Source: Erigeron canadensis (Eukaryota > Streptophyta > Magnoliopsida > Asterales > Asteraceae). From it: a DNA stretch of 64,000 nucleotides. Positions 32,636 through 46,407 of the stretch are shown piece after piece (position 1 is the first letter of the stretch; every line of letters starts with the position of its first letter). A program made the position numbers and the translations under genes. The notes below the pieces were generated by a model, which was not told the origin of the DNA, did not search any database, and worked only from the letters and a program-made list of their open reading frames with translations. Where the stretch lies: contig NC_057764.1 of the NCBI RefSeq assembly GCF_010389155.1, forward strand, positions 682,001 to 746,000, written 5' to 3'.

Positions 32636-34260
32636 ATGAAAACAAGAGGAGGAACTTGTTATTCATTTATCAAAAACAACAATAACACCAAAAGGCTTAA
32701 ATTCACATTGTCTGTAAAATATTCTTCCCATGATGATCTCTTTGATAGGCTTCCGGACGACATCGTTTTATCCATTTTAGCCAAACTAGGTTCCATTGCC
32801 AATTGCCCAGCTGATTTCATTAGCATTTTATCAACGTATGTATATATGAATGGATCTCTTTCGATATATATAATATTTTTGTGGGGGTGTTGATTTTTGT
32901 AATTTATTGTGCTTTTTGTGGTATGTTTTTGTCAAACAGATGCAAGAGATTAAATGGATTAGGCCTTCATTCTTTTGTGTTATCAAAAGCTTCTCCAAAT
33001 TGTATAGCCCCTAAAGCGAAAAATTGGTCGGAATCTTGTCACCGGTTTCTTAAACAGTGTTCTGATTCCGGCAATGCTGAAGCCTGTTACACTCTTGGCA
33101 TGGTGAGTCTGTCTTACTTTTTTTTTTTAATTTGGGGACCTTTTATATGTATTTCATATACACCATTGCGTTGCCCAATGATAAGATATGGTTTTGGATT
33201 TGAGAAGACTCAAGACTACAAGGTTTTTTCTTAATATGTTGTGGTTTTGGATGGACTATTAGGAGGTTTTTCCTTAAATTAGCAGATCTTTAGCGTGAAC
33301 TCGATTAAGACTACATAGTCTAGACCCTAAATTATGATATTCGACCTGCAACCTTAAATTTTCCTTTTTTCTATATGTATTTCATACATTTGGATTAAAC
33401 GTTACATTTGGATTTTTGACACACGGATCTTTGCCAAGAACGAATTGGCTTTATACCGTTACATTTTGTTAATTGCTCGCCTTTAAAGTAAGTTAATGTA
33501 AATAATTGCTAAAAGCTTGTTGGAATTATTTCTTTTGTCGCAGATTCGGTTTTATTGTTTGGAAAATCGAGGGAGTGGGGCCTCGTATATGGCAAAAGCC
33601 GCGATCCGTGCTCACGCGCCAGCGTTGTACTCACTAGCGGTGATACAGTTCAACGGTAGCGGAGGCTTAAAAAACAACAAGGATTTGCGAGCAGGAGTCG
33701 CGCTATGTGCACGCGCGGCTTCATTGGGGTATATAGACGCTCTACGCGAACTTGGGCATTGTTTACAAGATGGTTACGGTGTCAACAAAAATGTTGCCGA
33801 AGGGCGACGTTTGTTGATCCAAGCAAACGCCCGTGAGCTAGCTTGTGCGGGCGTATTATCAATGAGTCAGCCATTGTTTTGTGATAGTAAACAACGAGTG
33901 ACTTGGAACCCTTTGCCTCATTTATTAGGCCCGGTTTGCCCGTTATTAAGTGATTTCGGATGTAGTGTTCCGGTACCAGAGCCTCACCCTGCAAACCGTT
34001 TCCTGTCAGATTGGTTTGCCGAGAAGCCGCCGTGCTCGGAGATTAGATTATGTTCGTACGACGGCTGTGGTCGGCCGGAAACAAGGAAGCATGAGTTTAG
34101 ACGGTGTTCGGTGTGTGGAAACGTGAATTATTGTTCAAGAGCGTGTCAGGCACTTGACTGGAAAGCGCGTCATAAGATGGTGTGTAGACAAGGTTTAGTT
34201 GGTGGGGAAGTTAATGTTAATGCTAATGAGAATGATGAAATTATGGTTGTTGAGAGATGA
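32636..34260 (+). CDS. F-box protein with Sel1-like region and MYND finger
   Basis: Exons 32636-32835, 32940-33102 and 33544-34260; introns begin GTATGT and GTGAGT and end CAAACAG and GTCGCAG. All junctions keep frame and give 359 residues. F-box at about residues 35-75 (LFDRLPDDIVLSILAKLGS), Sel1-like helical repeats at about 132-219 (GASYMAKAAIRAHAPALYSL, LRELGHCLQDGYGVNKN), MYND zinc finger at 290-335 (LCSYDGCGRPETRK, RRCSVCGNVNYCSRACQALD, ending HKMVC). This order matches plant F-box proteins of the Arabidopsis At1g67340 type. Inferred role: substrate-recognition subunit of an SCF ubiquitin ligase; targets unknown. TATA-like runs lie at 32477-32488 and 32568-32577. The ATG at 32636 begins the MKTRGGTCY end usual for the family; an upstream in-frame ATG at 32534 is in the likely 5' UTR. 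No damage seen. Confidence 0.93.
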
Positions 34261-34492
34261 GACGATCGCCGTTAGCAGGAAACGGTTTTACTATAAATAC
34301 CGTAATTTTTGTCTATAACGGCTTATGAGTCTAATAATGGAAAAAGGCTTTGCCGAAATTTATTTATTCACGTTTGATTGAAAATTGGGGTAAGTAATTT
34401 AGAAAAAGAATCGAATGATATACATGGTTAAACAGGAAAAGCAAATTGATGATGCATATGAAAATGATAATATAATATGACTTCATATCTAA

Positions 34493-34770
34493 TTATAATT
34501 AGATGTCGTTTAATTTTACAAAAATATATATTATATTGATCCTGACGTTTGAACACCACCACCTATAATATCAATAGCTGTAAATCAATAGCTAAAACTT
34601 TCAATAGGTATACATCAATAGCTAAAACTTTCAAATTTTCATGTCTTATTATAATTAGATGTCGTTTAATTTTACAAAAATATATATTATATTGATCCTG
34701 ATGTTTGAACACCACCACCTATATATATCAATAGCTGCAAATCAATAACTAAAACTTTCAAATTTTCAAG
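34493..34770. repeat. Tandem duplication, period 156 bp
   Basis: TAATTAGATGTCGTTTAATT at 34497 recurs 156 bases later with the following 120 bp nearly unchanged (GATCCTGACGTTTGAACACC versus GATCCTGATGTTTGAACACC). The spacer also repeats ATCAATAGCTAAAACTTTCA three times. Confidence 0.85.
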
Positions 34771-36084
34771 TTTTTTACATGTATTAATTGTGTTTGCCTA
34801 AACGATTGTCTATATTATAGATTATTAATTAGTTTTCACATGCTGCCGTTAGAATACTATTTTAAATGATTGTCTTTTTAGGTTGTCTAAATCTGTTGTA
34901 CCTGTTCTCAAAGGTATTGTCTAACTTACGGCAAAAATATGAAATTAGACAATTATCAGGCTGAGAGTGTTGGCCGCAAATCACTCATGATATGAGGCAC
35001 GAGTTTCTTCAACGTACTCACGTGGTAACAGTACTGGGTTGGCACGGGTGAAGGTTTACATATATGTGAACCTATGTAAACCAGCTAGTGTAAGATTTCG
35101 ATGCCTATGAGGAAAATACCAGCTAAATTGTATCGAGTATGGGAAGGTTGGGTGATACCTTTAAATGAAGGTTGGGGGTTGAAAAATGTAAATCCAAGGG
35201 GGCAAATATATTGGTTAAATACGCCCACCTTTGATGGGTTTGAACTCTTTGAAGGTTGTGATGCCAATACCCTAAAGCCACATAAACAATAGAACATAAC
35301 TAGTATTTCTATTCGGGCATTATTTCGGGAAAAAAACATAACTCTCGCGATAAAAGTTGAAAAACATTAAGCTAAAAAACAAATTTTATGTAACAAAAGT
35401 TAAGAAAACAAAAGTTGTGGTCAAAAGTAAAAAAAATTAATATTTGGTGACAAAATTTAAAAACCAAAAATTATGAGGTAAAAGCAAATAAAAGAAATTT
35501 TTCGGAACGAGACTAAAAATAAAGTTACATGAAAAAAATTACAAAACTTAAGAAAGTTTCCATGGCGAAAGTTTAATAAGTAAAAGTTATGTACGTAGTA
35601 AAAATAAGAGTGGAAAAACTTAAAAACCAAAAGTTATTTGGCGAAAAAATAAATAAAGCAAAACTTTGGTGACAAAAGTTAAAGAACTTAAACTTAAAAA
35701 CAAACTCCGTTAAATACATTTTTTTAACTACCTTTAATTATTAACAACCGTTAAGACCATTAATTAATTTGGGTGTGCAATAACTAATTTTACCTTATGC
35801 ATTAAGGGGAGAACTTTTAGCTATAGTACTTTCCCCTTACATACGGACCTTAAAATTTAATAGTATATAATTTCTTTTTATGTTTATTATTTGCCTGTGA
35901 TATTATATATGTAACATTTAAATAAGGCTTATTTGTGATAATATTTTAGTTTTTTGAACTTTGGCCATTAAACTTTTTTTTTTTTTTTTTTTAACATTTG
36001 TCATCATTTTGCCACCAATCTATATTAAGTTTTTAAATTTTTGGGTTTTTGCCACCAACCTTTGTGTTCTTTTACATTTTGTTT

Positions 36085-36560
36085 TTAAATATTTGGATCA
36101 AGTGATTAACACCCTTGGCTTTAGAAACCGAAAACAATTTTTCTTATTCTCATGTCTTGCAAGGCTAGATATATTCCTTTTTATCTTAAACATAAATTGA
36201 AAACAACCTCTCTACTAAGAGTGTCTACATCTCAACATCCTCATATACAGTAGTATTATTGGGACCCTAAAACTTTGAAAGACGACATTGAATGTTGCTT
36301 ACTTCTTTTTAGATGTATAAAATCTAGAAAAGATGATTTAGTTTACTACATCTAAACTTTAAATCTTTGGACAAGTGGTTAACACCATTGCACTAGAGAC
36401 GGAGGTCAATAGTTTTATTTTCATGTCTTGCAATGCGGTCGAATGTCTTTTTTTCTTTATCTTAGATAAAACTTGAAAGCAACATCTCTACTTAGGTAGT
36501 GGTAAGACTGTCTACATCTTAACATTCCCCATATACTGTCATGATATTGGGGCCACTGTT
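36085..36560 (+). repeat. Two diverged copies of a 200-bp repeat, possibly SINE-derived
   Basis: Copy 1 (36090-36265) contains TCAAGTGATTAACACCCTTG; copy 2 (36365-36555) contains ACAAGTGGTTAACACCATTG. Both continue with CTCATGTCTTGCAA or TTCATGTCTTGCAA and CATATAC(A/T)GT. The first words recall a tRNA A box, but no clean B box or A-rich tail is seen. Confidence 0.4.
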
Positions 36561-37929
36561 CTGCAGGAGTGTGCGGATGCCAACTTCGCCCACATTGGAA
36601 GTCATTGCTGGGGTACAAATTATTAACATCTAACACTTGCCGTTAAAAAATATATATATATGCTAACGAATTTTATACGCATATGTATGAATTTTTTTTA
36701 ATTTTATCAATGAATTTTAAAACCATTAACATACGTCTTTTATATTCATTCATTATCTATTATACCAAATAAGATAGTCTATTCTCTTTTTAAGTGTTCA
36801 TTTTCTTTTCAACTATTTTTATTTTCTTTTATAACTATTTTCATTTTCTATTACAATTCTATCTTATTCCTTCCCACCACTAACCCTTTAGCTAGGGTAT
36901 TTTGGGAGCAAGAGCTACCAATCATTTGAAAATCAAAGTATTTACTTATTTTTTTCGATACTTATCTTTTGAGTCACCAAAATTATCAATCAAACACATG
37001 CAACTAAGTAAATAAAGGACTTGGTGAGGAGAAGGAACTATCAACTATGTGTTTGTCATGGACTTCAATTCTTGATGATTGCATAATGGGGCGGTACTAC
37101 TTCAACGATGATATTGCTAGGTAAGTAGTGATTCAATACTTCGAAATGCATGGTTAGATGGTGGTTTGTTTCGTTTTGTAGCTAGGTAATAGTTGATTAT
37201 CGAGTGGTGACGATGAATATGATTTGATAGATAATTAAAAAAAAAACTACTTAACAAATATTCAAATAAGACCCGAAAGGAGAAAGAAAAAAAAAACATG
37301 TGAATTTTTTATAATGTTTGGATATAATTCATCACATAATGTATCTTTATGGTTACCCAATCTAGACATTGGCACTATAAAGGCAATAGGTATCTTTTTT
37401 TTTGTTGTTGTCTAAATACCAAGGAAACCTGCTAGATCAAAAGTAAAAGACGGATTGCAACTTTTATTATTTCGTCATTTAAATTTTAGTAACTTCTATC
37501 AGCTATATTCATTTAACTTATTAAGATATCATGTCCACTAATGTATAAGAAAGAATAATCTTGGTGATTTGTTTTAATTTGTCGAAGACCGTAATAGTGG
37601 TACTTTTTAATTAATGGGGAATCCACTATCAAAATATATGTGAAGAGATGACGCTAAATAGATTATATTGACCCATAAAGAAGACTTCTATTGGTGGGTA
37701 AGATTGCATGCTCTTTTCTCTTTTTCTTTATATCATTAGTATTTTTATTTTTCTTATAAAAAAATATAAACAAAAGAAAATAGAAACCATAAAAGAAATG
37801 TAATATGCGTCCGTGATGATGATCTAGTTCAAAGCCATATACAGCCACATAGGTCGCTGATGACACATATGCAGATTTTTTTTTTTAATAGTTACTCGTA
37901 ATAGTTAATAATATTTAATTGGACAGTAA

Positions 37930-38095
37930 TCTAGCAATAAACTAAAACAAGATTGTAGCATCTTTTAATCGACACGTGACGTTGTACTAAAGTGACAAGT
38001 GTTTTTTTAATTATATTAATTTAAAAAAATTATTTAATAAATTTTTTATTTTAATCTCATTTATATCCTTATTAAACTAGGATATCTCTAACTTG
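37930..38095 (+). mobile_element. Helitron-like 5' end
   Basis: TCTAGCAATAAACTAAAACA preceded by A; it matches the minus-strand 5' end of the element at 54103-55030 (TCTACCAATAAACCAAAACA), with continued likeness through GACAAGTG and AAACTAGGATAT. No 3' end in the same orientation was found. Confidence 0.5.
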
Positions 38096-41000
38096 TGATA
38101 TAAACTTTAGCCATCAAAGTTGTAATCTAAATGCCGATCAAACTATTTTTATCCCAAATATATTATGATTCCTATCATTAATTTTATATTTATTATATAA
38201 CTTCAATCTCCACACACTAATTCTCATAATTTGTTTATTTTGCAAAGTATAGTTTTTATTATTGTTGTTTTAGCTGGGATATGTTCAACGGTAGTTTAGT
38301 ATCACGATCATAATAGTAATAAATAGGTTGAAATTTAGCTATCCAGTGCATATAGATATATAATTTACACAAGTTATTAAAAATCACACATATTAAGTGG
38401 TATTATTTTCAAAAGTTTTCATCATTTTATTATATTTAGATTCATATTTATATAACCCAAGAATTAATGACATCAAATATTTAATCAATCCGTATAACGT
38501 ACAGTTATTATTACTAATATATATATATATATATCAATCTTAATTGTAACTTATCAAACTATTATCAATGATAATATTATATATAAAATTAAATATTTAA
38601 TTGATAACAACTATATAATCTAGAACTTTCGTAAAAATCAAATACCATAATTAAAATCACAAGAAGTTTTTTTTAATTCTATTGTTAAGAAAATAGTTAC
38701 AAACTTACAACAGCAAGTCTTGAGATGATATTGATTAACAAATAAGTTAACTACTTCGTCAATGTTCTAGTATTTCATTTTGTTACTTTGATTTTATTAC
38801 ATTATTTATATTTGAAATTACCGATTCGTTTTTCCATAATTTTAATTACATTCTTTATATTTGAATATACTGGTTTGTTCTTTCACATCGTTTTTTACAT
38901 TACATATATTTAATTTTATCTTTAATGTGTCATAAACAATTTGTATATTTAACACGAGTCCAAATTCTAATACTAATATTCATACGATGTACGGAATTGC
39001 CACATATTATACGATTAATTTCATTTTTTTTATCAGAAATGAAATTTGAACAGGTTTTATTACATGAATTTAGTATATGCGTTGGTACTTGGTAGCATAA
39101 TAACATTACTGTATAAAGGTAGCAGTTAGTACGTACTTTTAATATTGGTAATGACTAATGAGGATAGCGAAAGTCAAAGGCGGCTGCCTAAGCCTGAAAT
39201 TGAGAAGTGAGCAGCCTTTGATAATTGATATACAAATTAAATCTGATTTCTATATGATTTTTTTAGTGGGCTGAAAAGTCCAATTCTCTTTTAGTGGCCC
39301 AAGTTGTGCAGGTTAGGTTTTTACATTTATTTATTTTGTTAAAAAAAGAATAACAACTTTTGTTATTAACTTTTTGAGAGACGTTTCACTTCTCTTACTG
39401 TTTCTACAAGTCGGAAGGATTTTGCATGTATCATCACATTTTATTTCAGAAGATATGCATGAGAATTTTATAAATAATACTTGGAATATGTTCACTCAAG
39501 GTTATCGTAAACGTACGTGAAAACATTGTACCTTATTTATTAAAAGTCTCTTTTTCATGATAAAAGTAAAACTATTATGTTATGTACATTAATCATACCT
39601 CAAAATAATATAATTAGCAAAACTCTTAATATTTTATTACTAAAACTAATAATATATTTGATTTTTCTCTCATATCTTTTAAGCTATAAAATTTCAGATA
39701 TACTATTATGACGTGCTTATCTACATTCCGATTTTATCTTTTTTCAGGACTGAGTCGGGTCATGTTGGTAAGAATTAACATAAAGGTTATGTAGTATATG
39801 TAATGTAACTACATGTTTACATATTTTTTATAAATCTCTTGTGAACAAGGTAAAAAGTTGTCTCAGACAATGTTACAGATGTCAATATCAAATTTTACAT
39901 GCATGATATCCCAAACGATAAAAATAATTACTCCCTGGGTTAACATACCTAGTTACATATCCATTGATATTACTGCTAGGGTTCGAATCATTAACCAACT
40001 AACACGTTGTTTAAAAAAAAACTAAAATTCATACACTTGGGTTAATGGGCCACATGTCCACTCACCACATCCAGCCTTAGAAAACATGCATGACCCATAT
40101 TTGCAGTGACCCATTCTAAAACTTTGTGTGACTAATGATTTTATGTAGATGGCATTTCCGAAGACTGATCGACAATAATACATACTTAACCTTCAAAGTT
40201 ATGTATGTATGTAAACAAATTAAATCAAGGGTGTATTTCTGAATTACCTGTCTTAATAACCTGAAACAAATGCGGTCATGCCGAGTTGAAATATATTATA
40301 GTTTCAAAGTGTTAAGTTTCTACCAAAACGGTTCATAATCTTTTCAGATCGTTATCGATTATAGCAATGTCACACCATATGAATATTGTGTGAACTGGAC
40401 GGTTAAAAAAACAAAAAGTTACTTACTGGGGGTATACTCCTATTTTTGATTATAACTTAATGTTCTTATTCCATCGACATGTAAAGATTTGGCCTTTTGC
40501 ACTGTGAAACGACATGTAATATCTCATCCTTTGTTCCTTTTAATTTGTATATCAGCTTGTTTACTTCACCTCCAACGATTATATTCTCTCCAGGGCCTTC
40601 CACCATTAAACTATTAAATAGACTTAATTTTTATGATTAAATCTTTACATAATAATACTTGGATTATCCAAGGTGTCAAGTTCGATCCTATGGATCACAA
40701 TTGGTTTTACCTATTAAATACTTATCATGGCTCATGATCAACATCTCGTTGTCTAAGGTACGTGTAAAATTCCACTATTATACGGTTGATAAATAAATTC
40801 TTCCTCATTACGCTCCGAAGTAATTAAAATTAAACCAAATAATGCTATAAAAAAGAAATCTAATGACCAAACCATTAAAAAAATGCGTTTATTAAACGTA
40901 CAATTGAACAAAAGATGGACACATGTTATATATCCATATGTCTATATATAATTCATGAACAAACAATGTTCCCATATCCACCATTGTGGCATTACATCAT

Positions 41001-41855
41001 ACTCTTCATCATCCTTGCAACTTAAATTTACAATTACTTGGCATTATCAATAAGAATGACTTGGATGATATTAAAAGCTACATATATGTAAATGGAGATT
41101 GCACTTTAGCTAGTGACAATATATGTTGCTCCAACTATAAAATAATGCACAAAATAAAATCAAGCAAGCAAGCAAGCAATCAATCAAAAATCTAATCCTT
41201 TGTTAGATCATTGCTATGGACATAGATGTAAGATAAAACAAAAAGCCAAAACTTTAGTGGTAAAGTCCAAAAGTCTTTGTCAAAAAGTGTCTATGACATA
41301 TGATATGATATAAGAATTTCCCTTAGTTTCAGTAACAAGTTTTTTAGAGAAACATAGTTGGATAACAATTAAGGCAATGTTGTGTTTTACTGAAGTTATT
41401 GTCCTAGCATACTTGGTACTCGATCATGATATTTGATTTATTACTCCGTACTTCTTTTTTATGTACTTGTATATATATTGTTACATGGATAAAAGTCATA
41501 ACATTTTTTGGAACATACACAAGGTGAAATTTTTAATATGAAGAAAGCTGGACGAGTTTATTATAGAATAGTGATTAATTATAACCTATGATTAATTGAA
41601 AATATGACACCTTAATTGAAAAGGCATACACTAAACTTTAGGTTAAGTATTTGATAATTAATTAAGTTATTTACAACACTATCCGTACGTAACTATTTCA
41701 TCTGATAACTTATCAGTTTCAAATGAACAAAGTCTATACGTAAGTAGATAAAATGTAATCTTCTTAATTTATACACAATTAAGTGATCATATATGCATCA
41801 CTTATCTTTTATTAAATTGAACTTCAATTTGATATATTACCTATACTAGTACTAA
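38096..41855. other. Intergenic, AT-rich, no gene seen
   Basis: TA microsatellite at 38518-38533. No open frame has coding character, no RNA gene and no structured repeat recognised. A short run of GCAA units occurs near 41163-41178. Confidence 0.6.
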
Positions 41856-42000
41856 CTAGATTTTAGACTCGTGTCCAACACTGGACACGGGGTTTACGAT
41901 ATTATCAATATTAGATCTTCATACATTTAATTCATAAAATCTTATAATTTTGAAGATATACGGTTCTAAGTGTTATACTTTGCAAGTTGTAGTACAATAA
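41856..42000 (-). mobile_element. Helitron-like 3' end with hairpin
   Basis: The minus strand ends with a perfect 8-bp stem and 4-base loop (CGTGTCCA-GTGT-TGGACACG) followed after about 10 bases by CTAG and a T, the arrangement of Helitron 3' termini. The 5' end was not located; the region up to the Athila LTR at 42569 contains no gene. Confidence 0.55.
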
Positions 42001-42568
42001 TTACAGGTTTTCTAAGTGCTATAGTTTGCAAGTTGTATTACAATAATCACAGGTTCGTTCTTGTTATTATCAGCTAAGATATATTGATGGAATCGTTTAT
42101 CGTAGCCATTACACAAGGCACATGCTACAATAATTTTCATATTATATAATTTTCGAAACCAGTTGTACTCATAATGTAATTATATTATGAAAGATAATTA
42201 AGAATTAAAATATAAACATAATTGTAATCATGTATTTGACATTCAATTATATGTATTTGGTCATGATACAGACCCATTAACGAATACATGATAATTAGAT
42301 AACAATTAGGATTGTTTTCATTTAACGGCTAAGTTTTTACGGTCAGTGGTAATTAAGGTGTAAGTTTACGGCTCCTAGCCATAAATTTACGGCAAAAACA
42401 AAAAAAAATCTCAATCTTTTGGTTGAGTTGAACCGAGATCGACTCGACCAATTTTATTTTTTTACTTTGTTTGACCACTTCCATACTTGGAAAAAAATTA
42501 GACCAAAATAATTTGAAAAACTCAAAATGCTCTAGTTCAAGATCTAATGAATTAGATACCTTAATATG

Positions 42569-44065
42569 TGATATGTCCATTTATATGCATATTTCCATAT
42601 CGTTTCTAAGTCGTTTTAAGCTTAATTATGTGCAAATTACATGTATATTCGATGCTTTGATGGCATTGTTAGTGGTTGTAGGCTTAGAACAGGTGAAATG
42701 GTTAGAAATAGCTTTTGGATGACTAGAAGATGCACTAGGATGGTTCATGGACGCATACGAGTGAAGACGGAATGAAAACTACAAGTTTTGGCTGAAAACA
42801 GAGCAGGTGCGTCGAACCTGGTAGAGTGGTGCGGAGCATTTTCTTCTCAGAAAGTTGGAAGATGTTAGAAAGCAGGGAGGTGCGGCGCACCAACCCTGTG
42901 GTGCGTCGCATATCGGGCAGGATTATTTTTGGAAACAAGGCCAGGTGCGCCGCACCCAAAGCTTGGTGCATCGCATCTATAGGTCGGTTTGTGAAGACTT
43001 TTTGTAAACTCTATAAATACAAGACCATAACCCCCCCATTCGATATACAATCACCTCTAGTCGATTTTAGGGTTCTTTGGGGCTATTCTCAGCAGCTCTT
43101 TCGTCCATCAAGGTCTAAGGGTTGTTCGTGAGCTTCAAGGCATTCGGTTATCGATTTTCTTAGCGTTTACTTGTTTTCTACACATTGGTACAATATGTTC
43201 TTCTATATTTTTACTCTTTGTGCTTTGTTTTTGATTATGAGTAGCTAAATAATTCGTCATCCACTGAGATGAAGTGATACATTGAATAATGGTTGCATAA
43301 TCTTTTGAATTCAAGTTGATTTGATTTAACGTTGTGTCGTAATCTTAGCTTATTAATTCTTTTCTATTTAACTCTTAATTGCGGATAGTTTTTGCATGAT
43401 CTCAGTGGTAACTTAGGTTGTGTAGAAGTTATTTTGATTGCTTTGTTAGAAGCGATTGTTTCTATGATGGGTACGGTAGAAATTAATTAATAGTTAATAA
43501 GAGTTAACGGGTTAATGGTTGGGTACAATCAATAGACACAATTGTTATCTAAATAACCAAAACAATTAGTTGACTAGGAAAGTTATGAAAGGCGTCTTGG
43601 GGTACCGGTCTTAGTAATGGAACTAGTTAATTAAGGGAATTGAATAAAGTAACGAACTTGACGGGTACGGGGTGAGTCTTTGTTTAGTTCTCGGTTATAA
43701 ATCAACATATTTGAATTGGTTCTTCAATTATATGCAACCTAAATAATGTGTATCATGGAGTCGAAGTGGATGATCTTCTCATCCTATTTGATTTAAAACA
43801 ATTTTCTTTTCAATAAATTCTTAGGAATTTCTAACTCTTTCAATCAACTAACTTTTAATATAAAAACCAAGATGACGTGGTGTCTTTAAAAAACCAAACT
43901 CTTTTTAACTACTTAAAACTCGCTAGCTCTTTGTAGTCTCCGTGGAACGAACCTTTACTTACTTTAATCTATATTGCATACGAACGGGTCCACTGCCCGA
44001 TTGTGTGTGATATTCGATTTGAAGTATTTTTAAGGATTTTAATTAAACTAGATTTTCACACATCA
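42569..44065 (+). repeat. 5' LTR of the Athila element
   Basis: TGATATGTCCAT to TTCACACATCA. TATA motif TATAAATA at 43012-43019. Six copies of GGTGCGNCGCACC-like words stand at 42806, 42828, 42879, 42900, 42944 and 42965. Confidence 0.95.
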
Positions 44066-44070
44066 AGTTT

Positions 44071-44091
44071 TTTGGCGGCGCTGCCGGGGAC
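44071..44091 (+). promoter_or_regulatory. Primer-binding site of the Athila element
   Basis: TGGCGGCGCTGCCGGGGA begins seven bases after the LTR. It resembles the TGGCGCCGTTGCCGGGGA word common in Athila elements, with two substitutions. Confidence 0.8.
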
Positions 44092-44277
44092 TAATTTAAG
44101 AGCTTTAGTTTGAGATTTCGTAGTTGATCCTTTCTTGTACTTAAGTGCAAGAAAGTTACTTGTTTTCTTAGGTTAATTTTCAATTTTTAGTCTTAATTTT
44201 CTGATTTATTTAGTTTGTGTAACTTGGTGCGTTTTACGGTTTTCTTTGTTTGTGTTTTCAGGTTTGTTTCTTAGTTA

Positions 44278-46407
44278 ATGACCACAAGGGCTGCCGGGAT
44301 ACCACTAGTAAGTCCTCAATCTAATCCGGGAAAGACGAAGAGACGAGGAAAGAAACCTTCTAAAACCGTTAGCCTTTCACCTAGCAAAATAGATTCCTTA
44401 AACTTAAACGTTGAAGCTGAAAGTTCCATCCATTCCACACCACCGGAAAATAAACAACCAACTCCACCGAAAACTTCACCTAAAAATTCACCAAATTCAA
44501 CACCAAACTCCACTCCACCCTCTACACCTCCTACTGCACCTAGAAACATGGCCGAAGACATGGTTCATCCGTTTGATAGGACTATTGGGGAGAGTACTCG
44601 AGTCATTGCACCTAATAGGGGCTCGGCTATTCGTCCTCCAACCACCGCTCCGAATTTCAATGTCAAAGGTAATCACTTGTCTCGGGTTGAAGAAAATCAA
44701 TTTGACGGGGTTGTTAAGTGGGATCCGTATGATCATGTGGAGAAGTTTGAAAAGGTTTGTCGATTGTTCAAGTATGGGGAGACTCAAATGCCGCATGTTA
44801 AGCTTGAATTGTTTCCGTTGTCTCTCACGGGAGAGGCGGCGAATTGGTATAAGAATCTCGATGACAACATATTTGAAACATGGGAAGAGTTGAGGGAAGG
44901 ATTCATTGAGTGGCTATTTCCGGCTCAATTGGTTGAAACAATGAAGTTGGAGATTCGGGCGTTTAAGCAACTTAGTGGTGAGGATTTGGTAGATGCTTGG
45001 AAAAGATTGAAGAAGTTGATGAGGAATTGTCCCGGTCATGGTATTCGATTGAATGAGCACATTCTTATTTTCTTCCGGGGTTTAGATAGTCGTACTCAAA
45101 GGGAATTGGATTGGGCTTGTGGAGGTAACATTAATAATGTCACTTACAACGAAGCCTATAAGATTATGGAAGATATGGTTCGTAGTAGTGTGATTCGAGA
45201 AGCGGGTAGGACTAAACTGGATCTTATGAAAACGGGAAGAAGAAGTGTGGCTCGGGTTGATAGTGGTGGAAGTAATGATGTTGTGGCTGAAGTTAAGGCT
45301 TTGGCAAGTCACATGGATAAGCAATTTCCAAGTATGGATGGTAGGTTTGGGTTGATTGAAAAGGATTTGAAGACGGCAGTTGCGGGTTGTGACATTTGTG
45401 GTGATAGGCATTACACGGAAGATTGTGATAAAGCGCCACGGAATGAAGAAATTGATTATGTTCAAAATCAATATCAACCACCGTTTGCAAATCGAGGGCT
45501 ATTTCAAAGGAATGGAGCTTATCAAAACCGGTACCAAGGTAATTCTAATTCTAATGGTGCAGGAAATTATAGGTCCACATTGGGAGCTTCATGGTAAGGA
45601 AGAAATCAAGGAGGTCCTCCTGCTCAACCTATTGAAGTTGTTGATCCTAATGTCGAGCTTAGGGATCTTGTGAAGAAGTTTATGGTTGATCAAGACAAGA
45701 AGAATGAGAACTACCGAACCGATATCACCGCTTTGAATGATAAGATGAATCAAAATATCAAAAGTCAACAAGCGGCGATCAAGGATTTAGGAGTGAGGCT
45801 TGATAGAATGGGTAATTCTAATCGCCAACAAGGATCTTTGCCAAGTAATACCCAACAAAATCCTAAACCTTCCGGTTCGAATGATGGAGGTAATAAGTAT
45901 CAACACCCGAATGTTAGGAATGAGCATGTAAATGCCATTACTACTCGGTCCGGTAAGGTAGTTAATTCTCCTATTTCTCCTCCTAATTCTAGTGCTACTA
46001 ATGTTCCTATGCAGGTTGATAGTGAGGACGAAGAAGATGAACAAGTTGATGAAGAGATTGTAATAGAACCGAACCAAGCCGTGAAACCACCGGCCGTTCC
46101 ACTTACATCTACTACACCGGTTGCTACACCGGTAGCCAAACCGACGGTTGTTGAGCCTCAAGTCAAGCCATATAAGCCTAAAGTTCCTTTCCCTCAAAGA
46201 TTGAAGAAGGATAAGCTCAAGGAACAATACGGTAAGTTTGTAGACATGATTAAATCGGTTTATATTAATGTGTCTTTGGTTGATTTGCTTTCAGGGATGC
46301 CGAATTATGCTAAGTTCATCAAGGATCTTGTAACGGATAAGACGAAGCTAGAGGAAGCTAAGGCTACTTTCCTCAACGCGGAGTGTTCGGCAATTGTGCA
46401 AAATTAA
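44278..46407 (+). pseudogene. Athila gag
   Basis: ATG at 44278 after a 200-bp leader. A Ser/Pro-rich N-terminus is followed by the gag domain (GVVKWDPYDHVEKFEKVCRL, LFPLSLTGEAANWYKNLDDN, WEELREGFIEWLFPAQLVET). A zinc-like CDICGDRHYTEDC follows at about residues 371-383, then a coiled-coil-like section and an acidic/Pro-rich tail leading to PQRLKKDKLKEQYGKFVDMI. In-frame stops at 45595-45597 and 46405-46407, no frameshift. The protein would form the virus-like particle of the element. Confidence 0.88.

Larger units (their letters stand above)
34261..37929. other. Intergenic, AT-rich, no gene seen
   Basis: Poly-T at 35968-35991 and many short A/T runs. A 156-bp tandem duplication and a pair of diverged 200-bp repeats lie inside and are listed separately. 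A short open stretch at 35101-35292 has no family resemblance and is not called. Confidence 0.6.

Noticed and set aside
35101..35292. Short open frame of 63 codons, Trp/Gly/Pro-containing
   Set aside because: No recognisable domain, no splice context, and surrounding sequence looks non-coding.
40986..41195. 69-codon open frame starting MALHHTLHHPCNLN
   Set aside because: Composition follows the local AT-rich and short-repeat sequence; no promoter or homology cue.
44316..46227. Long minus-strand open stretches across the Athila gag
   Set aside because: They mirror the plus-strand gag codon pattern and show no family motifs, unlike the antisense gene of the Tat elements.
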